The position numbers and the translations under genes were made by a program. Shown here piece by piece: positions 1 to 12,318 of a stretch of 64,000 bases of DNA. Numbering within the stretch: the stretch's first letter is position 1; every line of letters starts with the position of its first letter. The notes under the pieces are model-generated. The model was given only the letters and a program-made list of their open reading frames with translations, did no database searches and was not told the origin of the DNA. Source of the DNA: Choanephora cucurbitarum (lineage: Eukaryota > Mucoromycota > Mucoromycetes > Mucorales > Choanephoraceae); the NCBI GenBank assembly GCA_025331435.1, contig JAIWNI010000007.1, forward strand, positions 1 through 64,000, given 5' to 3'.

Positions 1-3000
1 AAACATCTCTATAAAATACAATCTTGCATGAAAAGCAGTACTATCTTTCTGCAATACGTCTTTTATATTGGCCCTTTATGAAATTCTACCAAAGATTGAG
101 CACGAACCTTGTGATCATTTATTCATGACGGACTATCAGAAAGATAAATAGTACTGTCACAAAGGCAGCCACAAATCATTATAAGACCCAGTTGAGACTT
201 ATGCTCCCTCTAATGTGTATCTTTCTGTGCCTCTTTTTTGTCCTAACTGATATCTCTGGTGCTCAGACTAGCTTAACCAAGGATAGATTTGGCATAATCA
301 GGTCAAACTAACCTGCTCCAGTTAGCCAAATGGGTCGCTTCCTGACCGTACTCCAAGACCAACTTTTTTTTTGGCTAAAAAGAATCTTACTAACTTCATG
401 CGACCACAGCAAAGACTTTGACTTTTAGTATCAAACTCCGCGTAGAAAGGATTTTTTGTTATAACACGACACATGAGGAGAGTTGTTTCTGACTCTTTTT
501 CATGTGTTGTTTTTGCAATTGAAGCAAGCAGATTAATACCTCTCACAATCTGAGCCATGTTGGTTTTAGTACATAGAAGCACTATCCAATTTATCATACA
601 CCTGTTGACAATGATAACCATTGACTCCTTTTGCTGTCAATAGTAATGAACAAAGTACTCGTTCAAAAAAACACTTAGTGTAAATGAAATGATGGAAGCA
701 ACATCATAGTAAGTATAGGCTGAATGGCTAGATTGTGGGATTGTAAGTGTGTGAGCTCCCTTCAATAACGCCCTAACGATGTACTATTGGTTAGTTGTTA
801 TATTATATGTATAATAAGCGATACAATAGATCAAGAGACCTAAACAAAGATCAATAGTGTACGCAATTAACTACATTGTAGAGCATTTTATGAACTGATA
901 ACGCGGATATTGATTTGAAACCAAACCTAACTCCTTTAGCATAAGTAAAATTTACGTAATCATCTACTTCACATATATCCGAATTGAAAGTCATGCTTAT
1001 ACCAAAATGAGATGTTAGAACTTCTAAGCATCTAGTAATCAATCTACTGCTCTAATGGTTATTGGCTCCCTATTCAACGTATGATTATATGTTGTTCGTG
1101 GCGCAATTTAGTTGTTGAACATGGCCGAGCTGAATGTATTAGGAAACTGATTTGTCCAACCACTTATCTTGTCAAGCATCTTCATCGTTCTAGTTTTTTC
1201 AAAGAGTGCTGTTTAAACAAAAGTCAAATTTCAGTTTATGGGTTCTGCTCAAAATGCTTCTATTAAAAAAGGTTGGTTGAGCTTATTTAAAGGCTGTGTA
1301 CCCAGCTCACAAACGACAATAAGAAGAAAAGAACACACATACTGTCGTCCTATGTGGAACATGTTGCGTATGAACTTTATTTAAGCGCGTTTCATGTGAC
1401 ATGTTAGAAGTCGACATACGAAACATCGCCGTAACTCAGTGCTTAGTTTCGCTAAAAGAGGTCAAGGAGACCACAAACATATCATCAAGATAAACAAGAT
1501 TTACCAGGAAAACAAAACATCCAAAAAAGCTAAAAGCAGCACATTAAGACTCCAGTCGAATTATGAGGCTCTCCAAGAAAGACCCCGACATGGTGTACCC
1601 ATCAATGACTTTAGCGTCACTCGCGTGTTTTTTTTCGAAAGGGCTGTTAAATCACAAACAAAACAAGCTACTGACACAAGTGTTGATTTGACCAATGATA
1701 GAAACGAAAACATGCCGTGTTTATACCAAATCATTTTGACGTGCAAATGACTTTTATTGATTCATTAAACTCATTGTTCTATGAGCAATTTCATCCCCAC
1801 AAATGCAGCACCTTTTTTTTATCAGACGATATTAATTCAAAATCCTATTTCGGACGTCGCACAGTTGCTCATTCTAATTGTTACAGGGTCATTTTGTAGC
1901 CGATACGCACATGGGGAATATAACTGGTGGCCATTTTAGGAATTTGATCAACCCTGAGAGGGATGAAAGCTTTGTCAGCTTCTACTGGATAAACCTAAGT
2001 CCATTTTTCCAGCCAATGAGTTCTCTTCAAATTCCTTCCATTAACACCTATAAGGAGCCTACAATAACTTTATTGACCTGAATGGCTAGCCGAAATAGAA
2101 AGAGAATTTCAGTTGAATTGTCCTCTATCAAGATAGAAATAAACAAGCAGACAATTTAGTATGTGATATAAAAGAAAAGAAAAAAGCTCTATAGCTTATA
2201 AAATTGAACTTACAGTCTTATCATTCCTAGTCTTTCCTCAAATACATGTCTTTTAAAAGAAAGTATGTCCATATTCGTTTAATGTTAGCGTCTATCTTAT
2301 GCCAATGTCTTTTTCTTCCTTCATGCTTTCCATTGCCGTGTCGTTCGAATTAAAATACACCATTGTCAATATATAGTTTATAAGCAGTTGTTTGGTCTTA
2401 GAATAAACTAACTGAAAAACATGCTTTTTCAGTAATTCTATTAGTATGACAAAGTGTAGCTTGAGTTGAAACGAATTTCCTCGAGTGAATTTAAATGTTA
2501 AACATGCTTGGAGCAGAGACTTAATATAAGCTTTCTAATATGAAAAACATGATTCGTTAAAACTCAAAATTCGCAACAGCATAGAGTTTTCACAATAAAC
2601 TTATCAATCTATTTTATAGTATTGATTCTTGATTTCTTTTTTCTAATTAGGCTAACAGAGCTAATGTTTGTGCTTAGTAGTTGACCATTCAAGAGCTAGT
2701 TTGAGCTACATCTTGAAGTTTCAGGCAAATAACAAAGTTTATTGAAGGAACAAGTGCATTGATAATATTTGTGAGAGAAAATAGTGGGGTTTCTAACAGA
2801 GACAGCACCTCTAAGGCCTTTTAACACACTGAGAACTGAGATGTGAACTTTTTTTATCGGCCATTCACGGAAACATCGGGACACCAAACTGAATAACTGT
2901 AATTTCTTTAGACCGTATTTTCATCCCAAACTTATTGTTGTATATACCTTGACTTTAGAGTTAAACTCTTTGTAAAATAACCTAGTTTGTCAGTGTCAAA

Positions 3001-3514
3001 AAATTTTCTGGCCTTGTGTATGCTGATTGTTTCTATTGAGTGCAATCCTTTTTCTGTTACACATACGGCCGTCATAGACTAAAAAAAAAAAGATCTTGTT
3101 GAAGCTCAACTTGAATCATAATGAATTTTTATTTTCCGAAAAACCTTTCTCCAGACTTCTTTTTTTTCTTTGGGATAGATATAAATATTTCCCCACTTCA
3201 AATAATTTTTCTTTTTCAGAAAAAAAACTTTTTTTTTGCGCTTATAAGAAGCATATTTCACTTTACTTTGCTTCTTATTGTTTTTAATTGACCACAACTA
3301 TACTTTATCAAGTCAATTATTATATCTTGCATAACATACTTTTCCTGTCTGTTGTTTTATGATCCCAACATTTCCAGCGCACAAGATTATTGACAACTAC
3401 TGATCCAATAATTTTGTTCTCATCTTATATACATCATACATAGCATACATTCATACATATACATAACATACATACACATATACATAACGTAGCATATATA
3501 CATATATCGCTGTC
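1..3514. other. Gene-poor AT-rich region
   Basis: No gene can be supported here. Short open frames on both strands lack recognisable domains, splice structure or a consistent reading frame. A stretch around 1561-1690 on the plus strand and one around 2700-2880 on the minus strand look slightly coding-like, but each runs into stops and neither could be assigned. It may be intergenic DNA with very old relics. Confidence 0.6.
3426..3507. repeat. CATACA/CATATA microsatellite
   Basis: A low-complexity run of degenerate CATACA, CATATA and ACATAA units lies directly upstream of the start codon at 3515. It probably forms part of the promoter or 5' leader of that gene. No TATA box is distinguishable within it. 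Confidence 0.8.
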
Positions 3515-5480
3515 ATGAGCAACTTGTCACCAACCACCTTATTAATTCAAGATTTGATCAGCGCGCCAAACAAGGCAGAGTCCATCTTAGAATCTCTTAC
3601 TGCCGATCAAATCGTGATGATTGAAAGTACTATCAATCGAGTCAAGCGAAGAAAAATGGATAAATCTCAGCTGCCTTCTCCTGCTGCTTCTCCTTCTAGT
3701 ACGCCAGCCGAAGATATTTCTGAAAACACTTCTTCAGCTACTGCGATTGCCAATGCACTAGCTGCTGCGATGGTATCAGCTGCATTACAGGCTTCCAATA
3801 CGGCTCTGACAACTAAAAACAATATAAATGGCACAGTTGCTCCTTCAAAAACGGTCACTAGCAACATGACTGTCAATACGTCTGTCACATCCAATGAGCC
3901 TATTGCAGAAATCAAGGATGGTGTTGAATGGGTTTCTTTTGTTTATTCTCATAACCGTACGCTTAAGCGTTATTCCATTCGAACTGACATCCAAACTGTA
4001 GCATTGGATATTGTTGACGACCAGTTCAAAGCTGACAATTGTGTAAGTTATTGTTCGGTGGCTGAAAATTTTTTTCGTAGTTGGAACTAAACTTGTGCCT
4101 AGGTATATCCTCGTGCTAACCTTCCAAAGGAGACATACAAAGGCAACAGATGGGCTTACGAGACAGAGTGCAACGACCTAGGTTGGAAGCTTGCTTGGTT
4201 GAACAAATCCGAAATTGCGGGTAAGCGAGGCTTGATTCAACGCGCAGTTGACTCTTACCGCAATCGTTATCCAAGCATGCGATCAAGACGCGTCGCTCGT
4301 CAAGAAAAGTTGCTGAACGGCACGCTTCGTAAGAGAAAGAACAGAGAAGACGAAGACGAAACATCATCCAACAGTACGAGCATCAGTTCACCTGCATCTG
4401 TTGTTACAAGCACGCCTTCTCAGCCTTTCCCAACATCATTAGAAGCTGCTATTGTCAAGCCTGCTCATCAACCAAAGACTGTAGCTATCGACGATCCTAC
4501 AAACAACACACGTTATCGCATTAAGATCAGCATCGAATCCATTTCCCTTGATGAGATCACTGAAGATTTCCGTAAACAGAACTGTGCATTCCCTCGAGCA
4601 GTACAATCTACACCTGAGCAATACACTGGTGGCCGTGCTAGATGGTTAGAAGACTCAATGATCAACGAGCTTGGCTGGAAATTGGTATGTTTAAAAGCAA
4701 TATGCGATAAAGCTGTTTACTTAACATACTTCTTTTTAGGCTTACTTGAACCCTCGTGTGCTTTCAGGAAAGAAAAACCTTCTACAGAGAGCATTGGATG
4801 TTTTCCGCACCAAGTTTATGCCTATGCTGCATCCTCGTAAGCACTCTTCACGTACATCACTTGGCAAAGTATTGTCTGAGCCTTCAACTACAATTGATCA
4901 AAGCCAGCTCCTAAAGATGATGCCACCATCTATGTCTACACCTTTAACAGCCTCTGCCTTGGATGCCCAAAATGCACTGTTTGAGAAGAAAAAGAAATAT
5001 ACTAAGAAATCAAAAATGACTTGTCTTAGCTTTGGAAATTGCTTCTCGCTGGACGACGAAGCATCCAACAAAACGAAACTGGTTCTCGGCTCAAAGTTGA
5101 GTGATGCTGTAACTCAACCAGATCAAGATCCTATGATTTCACCTTCTTATGATAATATCTATTCCGACGCTCGCTTTTCTCCTTTCGATGAATCTACCAG
5201 CTGTCATACTTCATCTTCGGCCAATAGTATTGCTTGTACTCCTAGCCCACCTGCTACAGCTGGCATTTTTGGATTTGCTGATTCTGATCTTTACGATTCG
5301 TTCATGTTGCCACCCGTCAATGACAGCTTCATGTTACTTGATAGCAATGACATAAAAACCTATGGCCCTCTTATGTCCCCTTCTCTTCCTTCTAGTGCAG
5401 TTGGTGAAGATTTAGTTAAGCTCGAGGAAGACTTCCGCGACGACTTTGATACTGCACATTTATTAGATCCTCTTTTCTAA
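3515..5480 (+). CDS. Tandem-domain fungal protein (DUF8032-like, twice)
   Basis: Three exons (3515-4042, 4103-4684, 4740-5480; both introns phase 0) encode about 616 residues. Two related domains are visible, roughly residues 137-240 and 304-410. Each has a strand-rich start (first copy GVEWVSFVYSHNRTLKRYSI), then a DNC or QNCAFPRA motif, then a W-rich segment ending LNxxxxxGKxxLxQRAxDxxR. The second intron falls inside the second domain at the same point where the first intron interrupts the first domain. I believe this matches the uncharacterised fungal family DUF8032, from memory only. Linkers are Ser/Thr/Ala-rich and the C-terminus is acidic, ending near DDFDTAHLLDPLF, like a nuclear or regulatory protein. 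Function is unknown. Confidence 0.8.
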
Positions 5481-6495
5481 ACCCCCCCCTTGGCTTATAC
5501 ATCTTTCCTCCAATATGTAAATACTTCTTTCTACACTTTCATCCCTTATTTATTGTTTTTAACCCAAAAAAGTAACCTCTCTTTCTCCTCAACTCGCCAT
5601 AGCATTAAAGAAAAAGTATCCCTTTTATAATCACACCAACCACCCTACTCTATCAAGTTTATAATGTAAAAAGCAACATGTACAATATATCTCCCTCCAA
5701 ATGAAAGCTTTATTTCACAAACAATAAAATTACTCTATTTATGTCTTAATTTTAAATTGCATAAAAATAACTGTTCAGGCCTTCAATCTGATTTTTAAGG
5801 AGCTTAATGTCAAAACCGAATCTTTTTTAAATCATGGTCAAGAGTAGTTCACAATGTTTCATTCGACATGCACATACAAGATAATTATTAGTGGGTTCCT
5901 TATCTAAATATTTGTTTTGCATTGTCTGGAAAATGTCACTTTGAAGCCTGAAAAATACCAATACCATTGACCTAATTAGCATCAACTGCAAAACAAAGCG
6001 TTGGCTAATTACGTAAAAGTCCTGCAATATTAGGTTGGCTATGCAGAACTACTCACAAGATTAAAGAACGATTGGAATAAGACATTTGTATGTACGAATG
6101 AAGACTGACAAAATAACTACTGTAAGGCTATATCACTACAAACTCAAAGTATAGCTGTACAAAAGAGTCATGGTAACATGTTTGTAATCCAGTTCTAACT
6201 AAAGAAAATCCGTTCGCGGTTAATAAAACTGCAATGTATTATCACATCAGAGACAACTTATTCCATCAGAAATCTAGCTTTCGATATAGGTATGTCATTA
6301 GCATTTGTCAATGGTGTGAAATAAAGAAGCTTTCTGAAATTGGAGGTCTTTTTTCGCAATACACTGTAAAAAACGAAAGGTTTTTTAAAAGCCAAAAAAA
6401 AAAACCATCTCCATCTGGTTTTCTTGACCAAACCATAGGCTTTTAAAAGGTCATTTTTGCTGATTTTTTGAAATTGAAAGTTTTTTTTAACCTTC

Positions 6496-6627
6496 AAAGT
6501 GGATAAGCATGTTAGCAAGGATATCCCTCCTGCAATCCATGAGGAATGCGAGAACGTAGCTGATGAAAACGAAGAAGTGGAAATTGTTTCAGACAACAAG
6601 CCTGTCGTCTCTAATGAAGAGAGCTAG
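6496..6627 (+). pseudogene. Acidic C-terminal coding remnant
   Basis: An open frame of about 43 codons ends at a TAG at 6625-6627 and reads as a strongly acidic, plausible protein tail (around ENEEVEIVSDNKPVVSNEES). A pyrimidine tract followed by CAAAG at 6495-6499 could be an old intron acceptor. There is no start codon and no upstream exon. Just upstream (about 6370-6460) lie nested inverted repeats (GGTTTTTTAAAAGCC and GGCTTTTAAAAGG). The family is not recognised. Confidence 0.35.
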
Positions 6628-7435
6628 TTTGTAGCTACTGAGTAAGCATTATAAAGTGTGTCTTTTAATAAATTTCAACCTCCCTACTTTCCGTTTTTGA
6701 ATACTACATTAAGCTCAGTTTTCCACTTGACTCCTAATCGTGAATGAAGTACCGTTGACTTAACATCAGTTCGTGTCTTGAGCGCAACTCCTGCGATTCA
6801 AAGCAGCACGTACTCTTCAAATTGTGTTTTATAACACGAAAAATGTAGTTTTTTTATTTACTACTTTCAATACTTTCCAAAATTGTGCATCATGGACAAA
6901 CTTTGACTGACCTATCTTTGTCAAGCACAAGAAGCAAAAAAAACAAATACTCTATATCGAAAAGAAACAAGTCAACGCCAATATTTATCAAGTCACTAAA
7001 CAGATTAGAGGAGTCAAGGATCGTCGATTGTTGGATTGATTGCACAGTTACAAAAAAAAGAAGTCTTCGTGTCTATAAGAGTTGAGTTATGAAGTACAGC
7101 AGTGAAGCTCATATCGTTTACCTTTTTGCACAGATCACCTGAACTCAAGCTCTTGAAATAGTAGAAATGTAGCTTTTTCTCCCCAACTAACTCTCTCAAG
7201 CATGCAACATATCAGATGAATAAAAAGTTAGGCAACGTGTATTTGATAACATGCAACAATAAGCCAAGAAGCCCTTCTTTTTTATGTTCGTATTGTATTG
7301 TAAAGGAATGTATTATTCAACAGTCAATAAACTGTTGATGAAGTACTCATATTGACAAGAAAAAAACAGCACTCTTTTCCTGATCCACAAGCCTTTGATT
7401 TTCTCAAATAAAGTCATTATTTTCATTTTCTTTAG

Positions 7436-7960
7436 GTATTTCACACCGACCGAAGTCCGTGCCAAAAACCTCCCAGAAGGAGGAAAAAGAATACTCCATC
7501 ACCGTTAATAAGTTGGGCTTCCCTGCATAGAAGTCGCTTATAGGTCGGATCACACGGAGGACCCCTATCTAAAAGGAGCGCAGTAACTTCATCGTCGTCC
7601 ACCGGCTAGTTTTGCATGTCAAGGCGCCTCGCAGGAAGGAAAGCCAAGCCAAGTCGCCAAAAGCGATCCACAGCCATTTTTAAGTGTCAGGTGTATGCCA
7701 CAGCCTTTTAGACAAAGCCGCTGTTGCAGTCCCTTTCTACGAGGTATGGAATGCCTCTCGAAAAGAACCTTAAAAAAGATCCCACTACGAAGATTGGAAT
7801 GCTTCTCGTGAGGACTATGAACAGCTATACCCGTCAGTCCGCGCATCAACATCTCAGCACCAAACATAATGGAACGGTATAAGCGAATCCTCTTTAGGGG
7901 CCAGAACGCAACTATACAACGTTTTTTCTGTAAGGTGAACCGACCGTTGTTCAAACGTAC
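7436..7960 (+). pseudogene. Decayed mobile-element-like coding relic
   Basis: After an intron-like pyrimidine tract ending TTTAG at 7435, one plus-strand frame runs to about 7675 with protein-like composition rich in Arg, Lys and Ser, but with two in-frame stops. Another frame continues to about 7960 (for example HYEDWNASREDYEQLYPSV) with further stops. The higher GC than the surroundings and the piecewise frames indicate a degraded gene, probably from a transposable element. No reverse transcriptase or transposase motif can be recognised. A 111-codon open frame on the opposite strand (7619-7954) is treated as its shadow. Confidence 0.4.
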
Positions 7961-8536
7961 TCTAATCGGGGTTAGGATAAGGAAACAAAAAAAACAGCAG
8001 AAAAAAGGACCCTTTTTATACCCTTATTTTTTCCCTTGCCCTCCAAAAGCAGGGTCCCTACTGAAATTTTTGTCGCAGTCACTTTGGTAGAGCAATTCCC
8101 ATTCAGCTATGACGTGATCATCTCTTGCCTTTGGCTTTTCTTCAAGACAAGGGAAGAAGTGTAAAAATATACAGTAAAGAAGAAGGGAAAAGGGGTTTAC
8201 TTCCTAGTTTATGCCGCCAGTCCACTTTTCTTGTTCCTATTAACTCCTCTACAATTAAAGTGACACATAACCAACACCCGACATACGCGGAGCAAGAAAA
8301 CTATAAGGTTCATCTTGAACACTAGATCTCTGAGGTGAAAAAGCTTATTTACAGATCTTCAAGAGTAGCCATCGAGCTCCTTCAGTCCAGCTTTGTTTAG
8401 TCTTTTCTCTCCAACTAACGCATATGGTTTTCACCAAAAAAAAACAAGGAGCAGCTCACCTAGTCATCTCCAAACTGATGCTAATTCATTGCAAGTCAGA
8501 ATACACTCAGCACATATGCAGATAGAAATGTATCTT

Positions 8537-9486
8537 CTACCCTCCTGACTTCATTTGAGTTCGAGAATGCTCTAAAAGAACTTCGATTTCTTTTTTAAAT
8601 TCTTCTTTGGAGCCAAATAGCTCAATATTCCATTTGTGTACATCAACTTCTGTCATTATTTTTTCTCGCTTCAGTCGGTTTTCTTCAATTGCCTGTTTGG
8701 TTTTGTAGTAAGATGCAAGAGTTTCAAAAAAATATGTTCTTTATAGAGATTCTTCCTCTGAGCCAATGTCTCTCGAGTTGATATCCCTTGGATAACTTTA
8801 TCTTAATGTTCTGCCTCTTGAGACACCAACTAATAAAGTTCTATGCCTCGAGAATCTGTCTCATGAGGTTTCTGTTCTTATTGAGCAACTAAACTATTCA
8901 TCAGAATGATGATATAAAACAGTATAAACTCAATTGAAAACGTTCTTGGTAGCTCATTGAACAATCCAACCAAACTATAGTAGCCGGGACAGATTTTGAA
9001 ACTTTCATCCATTATTCTCAGGTTAATATTTCACAAAGAAATCTACTATTGTTGTTGTATGGGTGGGTGTTTTATCAGAAGCAATAATTAAAAAAACCTG
9101 CAAAGTACAACCAATACTCAACTAACACTTTAAGAAGCCTTTAGGGAATCTTTGATTTTTTTCAATGTTAGCGGTGATAGGATATTCATATAGTACAGAG
9201 GTTTTTATATTGCTATCTTCGATATGGGTTTTTTAATATTACTATAGTCTTATGTAAGAATTGCTTTTAGCATAATTCTGAGATCGATTGATGGTTTATA
9301 TACATTTTTTGAAATAAAAATACAAATGCGATCAAGCGCTGTGCTTATCCTGTTTAGTTATTCTGGTAGCTCTTCAAAATCATCACAATTTAAGCTCAAA
9401 CTATGTTGATTTATTCTGCTTAAAAACTCTCGGTCCTTCAATTTTAAATTGACATCTATGCATGATTTCAGCTTTTTCTCTTGCAT
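8537..9486 (-). pseudogene. Broken minus-strand gene, unknown family
   Basis: Read on the minus strand, a frame opens with ATG at 9486 and continues in one register to 9250 with a single in-frame TAA at 9358-9360. Further protein-like pieces occur near 9040-9100. From 8802 to 8537 the frame is protein-like again, with a one-base shift at an A/T homopolymer near 8730, and ends at a TAG at 8537-8539. The last part is a charged, probably coiled-coil tail (around QAIEENRLKREKIMTEVDVH). Order and spacing suggest one gene of about 950 bp that has lost function. I do not recognise the family, though a charged coiled-coil tail is common in transposon accessory proteins. Confidence 0.5.
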
Positions 9487-10127
9487 ATGATTTCTCAAGG
9501 TGAGAGTGTTTATAAACGGCGGTGGCTTTGAAAGCGTTCCAGAAAAATTACCGCATAACAGAATACCTTTTTTTATCCCTATACAGTTCTTTATGTTCTT
9601 ATCCTTGGACTACTTCACGGCTTTTCAAAAACACAATGCATGTATTTGTAACACGAATGTGACTTTGAAGGTTTCTGGGCGTTTTTTTTCCTTTTGAGAA
9701 TAGACTTTGGATCTTTTTTCCCTTCTCTTTTGTTTGAAACTTATGTATCAAGCATGGTAAGAACAAAAAAAGATGCAGTTAGTTCTCTCTCAAAGAACAA
9801 GAATATGCCTATCCAAGGTAATAATGAAGCAGCTGCTATTATTTTGTAGACCTAACGCGACTTTAATTTCTTTTATTTTTGTTCGAACATAAAAAGAATC
9901 AACTGATATTTGTGCTATCAAATCACCCATCAGTCCCTTACCATGTACATCGGATGTAATGTGCCCAATCATTTTGAATGTATCACAATTAACAAGTAAC
10001 TTCTTCCTTGACAAAACAAATAGACAAGAGCGGACATATCTCGCCATACCGAATTAATGAGGTAAACTCAATAGCTATAGTATGACCAAGATCAATCTTA
10101 TACAAGCATATCTTCAGCAATTTTCAT

Positions 10128-11667
10128 ATGATTTCTTCAACGATAAATGACCATTGGCAAGCACCTCTTATGACCAATCTGAATCATTCGACGATAGACA
10201 AAACCAAGGCTACAACAATGCAGAAGCTACAGTCTCTGTTTAGGAACTTGAGCGCTATTGAAATAAGCGAAATGCTTTCAGATTGTGATCATAACGAAGT
10301 AATTTATCCTTCTTTCTGATGGTATGTTATGATTGCTAACTTACTGTCTCTTTTTGTGTTGAAAAAGGATGAAGTTATTCTACGCTTAATTACTCATACC
10401 TACTATTTGGAGAATATACGCTGTCGTATTCAACAGAGAGCAAGCGCCATTAGTTCCGGCGACTTTCAAAGTAAGATAAAAAGAAAGAAAAGGCATTTTG
10501 ATAAATTTACAATGATGGTTTCTAAAAAAAAATCATGTGCAGATAACTTTCTACCAAAACCTGTTCACAATACAAATTCACTTGTAGAAGCACCTACTAT
10601 TTCAAACAGCCCTGAAGAAAAGGCAGTAGATCCAATGCCATTGGCAAGGCCAAAAAGAGTCAAACATTCAATAAAACAGTCTAATCCGAAGACAAATATA
10701 CAACTGAAACCTAAATTTGTGAAGAATACAAGTAACGTGAGTACTTTCGCTTATTTTGCGTTTATTAAAAAAAATTGATACTGATGCTCTTTTAGGTCAA
10801 TGCCGAAAAAGATGATCCTGTCAATACCAACAGTGATGTCGATATAGGTGTAACCAATGATAAACCTATACTAAATAGGAAGCGTAGTCGATCCAATGAG
10901 AAGGCCAAAGTTCGCTTAAATCTGGATGATGCATTACAACAAATACAAAGTAACAGCTCTAATAGCTCACTTGAAGGATGGTCTGAAGCAAGGCTAAGAG
11001 CTTACCAGATGCTTGATACAAATCCAAACGAATACTACTACAGATTTAATGCACCTGGTGAACTACAGAGAACGGGAAAATGGAGCGATGAAGAGCATGC
11101 GCTGTTTCTGAAAAGGCTTGCTGAACATGGTGCAAACTCTCAATGGGGTATCTTTTCAATAGCTATCCCCGGAAGAGTAGGATATCAGGTACGTTCAGCT
11201 ATAGATACTATCTTTGTATGATATGAGCTGAGCTTATTTTTTTGTAGTGTTCTAACTACTATAGGCAAATGATCAAAAAACGCCAGATATATGATCCAAA
11301 CTACATTATTGATGCGAAAGGAAATGTACATTATCTGTTTGATAAGAAGAATGGTAAAGGTGCGATAGAAAAAACTCAACGTAAACATAGTAAGCATAGA
11401 ATTGTTCCTATATCGCAATTTCTCAAGGAGAAAACGCAAGCCAAGAGGAAGCGAACGATCGTTTCCGATGAGGACGAGGGAGACGATGCCACTTATAACC
11501 CAAAGAAAGTTGTAAAAAAGAAAAAGAAAATAGTGCCACGTGCAGAGATTGAGCCACACAAACCACTCAATCAACACCCTTCATCAGATATTGAGAAAGC
11601 TGCTATCATCGGTTCTGTCAATGAAGGTAGAATGACAAGGAGAAGATACCAAGAGCTACGCCAATAG
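10128..11667 (+). CDS. CUE-like plus Myb/SANT-like nuclear protein
   Basis: Four exons (10128-10298, 10368-10736, 10796-11188, 11248-11667) encode about 450 residues, with every junction in phase 0. An N-terminal helical segment (about residues 27-80, including LQSLFRNLSAIEISEMLSDC) resembles a ubiquitin-binding CUE domain. A basic Ser/Lys-rich linker follows. Around residues 250-305 a Myb/SANT-like repeat is evident: GKWSDEEHALFLKRLAEHG, then WGIFSIAIPGRVGYQ joined across an intron to CSNYYRQ. The C-terminus has Lys/Arg clusters resembling nuclear localisation signals. A DNA- or chromatin-associated role is inferred. The first in-frame ATG was used as start, and a later Met is possible. Confidence 0.8.
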
Positions 11668-11852
11668 TTATTTTCACGCCTCAACAATTCATAAATTACG
11701 TCAAACGCTTCATCTCAAAGCATGTCGCACTATTGTATCACATAAACATACTATGCAAAAATAAAGTAAAAAAGAGTCGATCGGGATCCAAATGATCTCT
11801 TTAATAATATAGTAGTCAGCATGATAAAGTTTTCTTCGGTTTCCTTTTCACT

Positions 11853-12062
11853 TTAGTATAAATTGAGACAAAAGAAAGTGGATTTGACGACATTTCGACC
11901 ACCAATGTCTCTTATCTTTCCATTGCTATTGATAAGCAAATCGTAAAGACTCGATAACTCCAACGTCGATCTGTCGTCATGCTTACTGCCGTGTAACACA
12001 AGATTTCTTTCTGGTAAATGTCGGTAAACAAAGTCAGAGAGGTGTAGCTTGTTGAAGATCAA
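11853..12062 (-). CDS. Possible small protein, weak
   Basis: A 69-codon frame lies between the Myb-like gene and the phosphorylase kinase gene, on the opposite strand. Its composition is protein-like (including HLPERNLVLHGSKHDD). No family is recognised, and pyrimidine-rich sequence upstream could hold a leader or an intron. It may be a small real gene, an exon of an unseen gene, or chance. The rest of 11668-12318 contains only the TATA box of the next gene. Confidence 0.25.
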   Translation of the reverse strand: MIFNKLHLSDFVYRHLPERNLVLHGSKHDDRSTLELSSLYDLLINSNGKIRDIGGRNVVKSTFFCLNLY

Positions 12063-12250
12063 AGAAAGTAGGAAGAGAAGTGGAAAAAAGAACGTAATTA
12101 CAAAGAATCTAAACAGAGAAAGAGAAATAGAAAAAGAAGAGGTGCAAACTTAGCATCTTCAAATATAATGATAAATAATCACAAACAATCAAGAAGTCAA
12201 TAACAAGAATAACAAAGATACTGGGAAAATCGCGGTGTTTTGTTTTTGCT

Positions 12251-12256
12251 TATAAA
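12251..12256 (+). promoter_or_regulatory. TATA box of phosphorylase kinase gene
   Basis: TATAAA lies 63 bp before the first base of the start codon and is followed by a pyrimidine-rich leader. Comparable boxes precede three other genes in this window at 63-91 bp. Confidence 0.5.
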
Positions 12257-12318
12257 GTGTTCCAGATTTACTTGCCCTTTTCGCACTTTTCCTCCTTCCC
12301 CTCTTTTCTTTCTGAGCG

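Larger units (their letters stand above)
5481..10127. other. Gene-poor region with decayed coding relics
   Basis: No intact gene is seen in these 4.6 kb. Three stretches still show protein-like codon runs broken by stops and frame changes, and are listed separately (6496-6627 plus, 7436-7960 plus, 8537-9486 minus). GC content around 7440-8060 is visibly higher than in the flanks. The rest is AT-rich with homopolymer runs and shows nothing recognisable. The pattern fits an old insertion zone for mobile elements. Confidence 0.55.

Noticed and set aside
7619..7954. A 111-codon minus-strand frame in the GC-richer patch
   Set aside because: It is open end to end but has no recognisable motif, and the plus-strand reading looks more protein-like. 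It could still be the true sense strand of a relic, so it is mentioned with the relic instead of as a gene.
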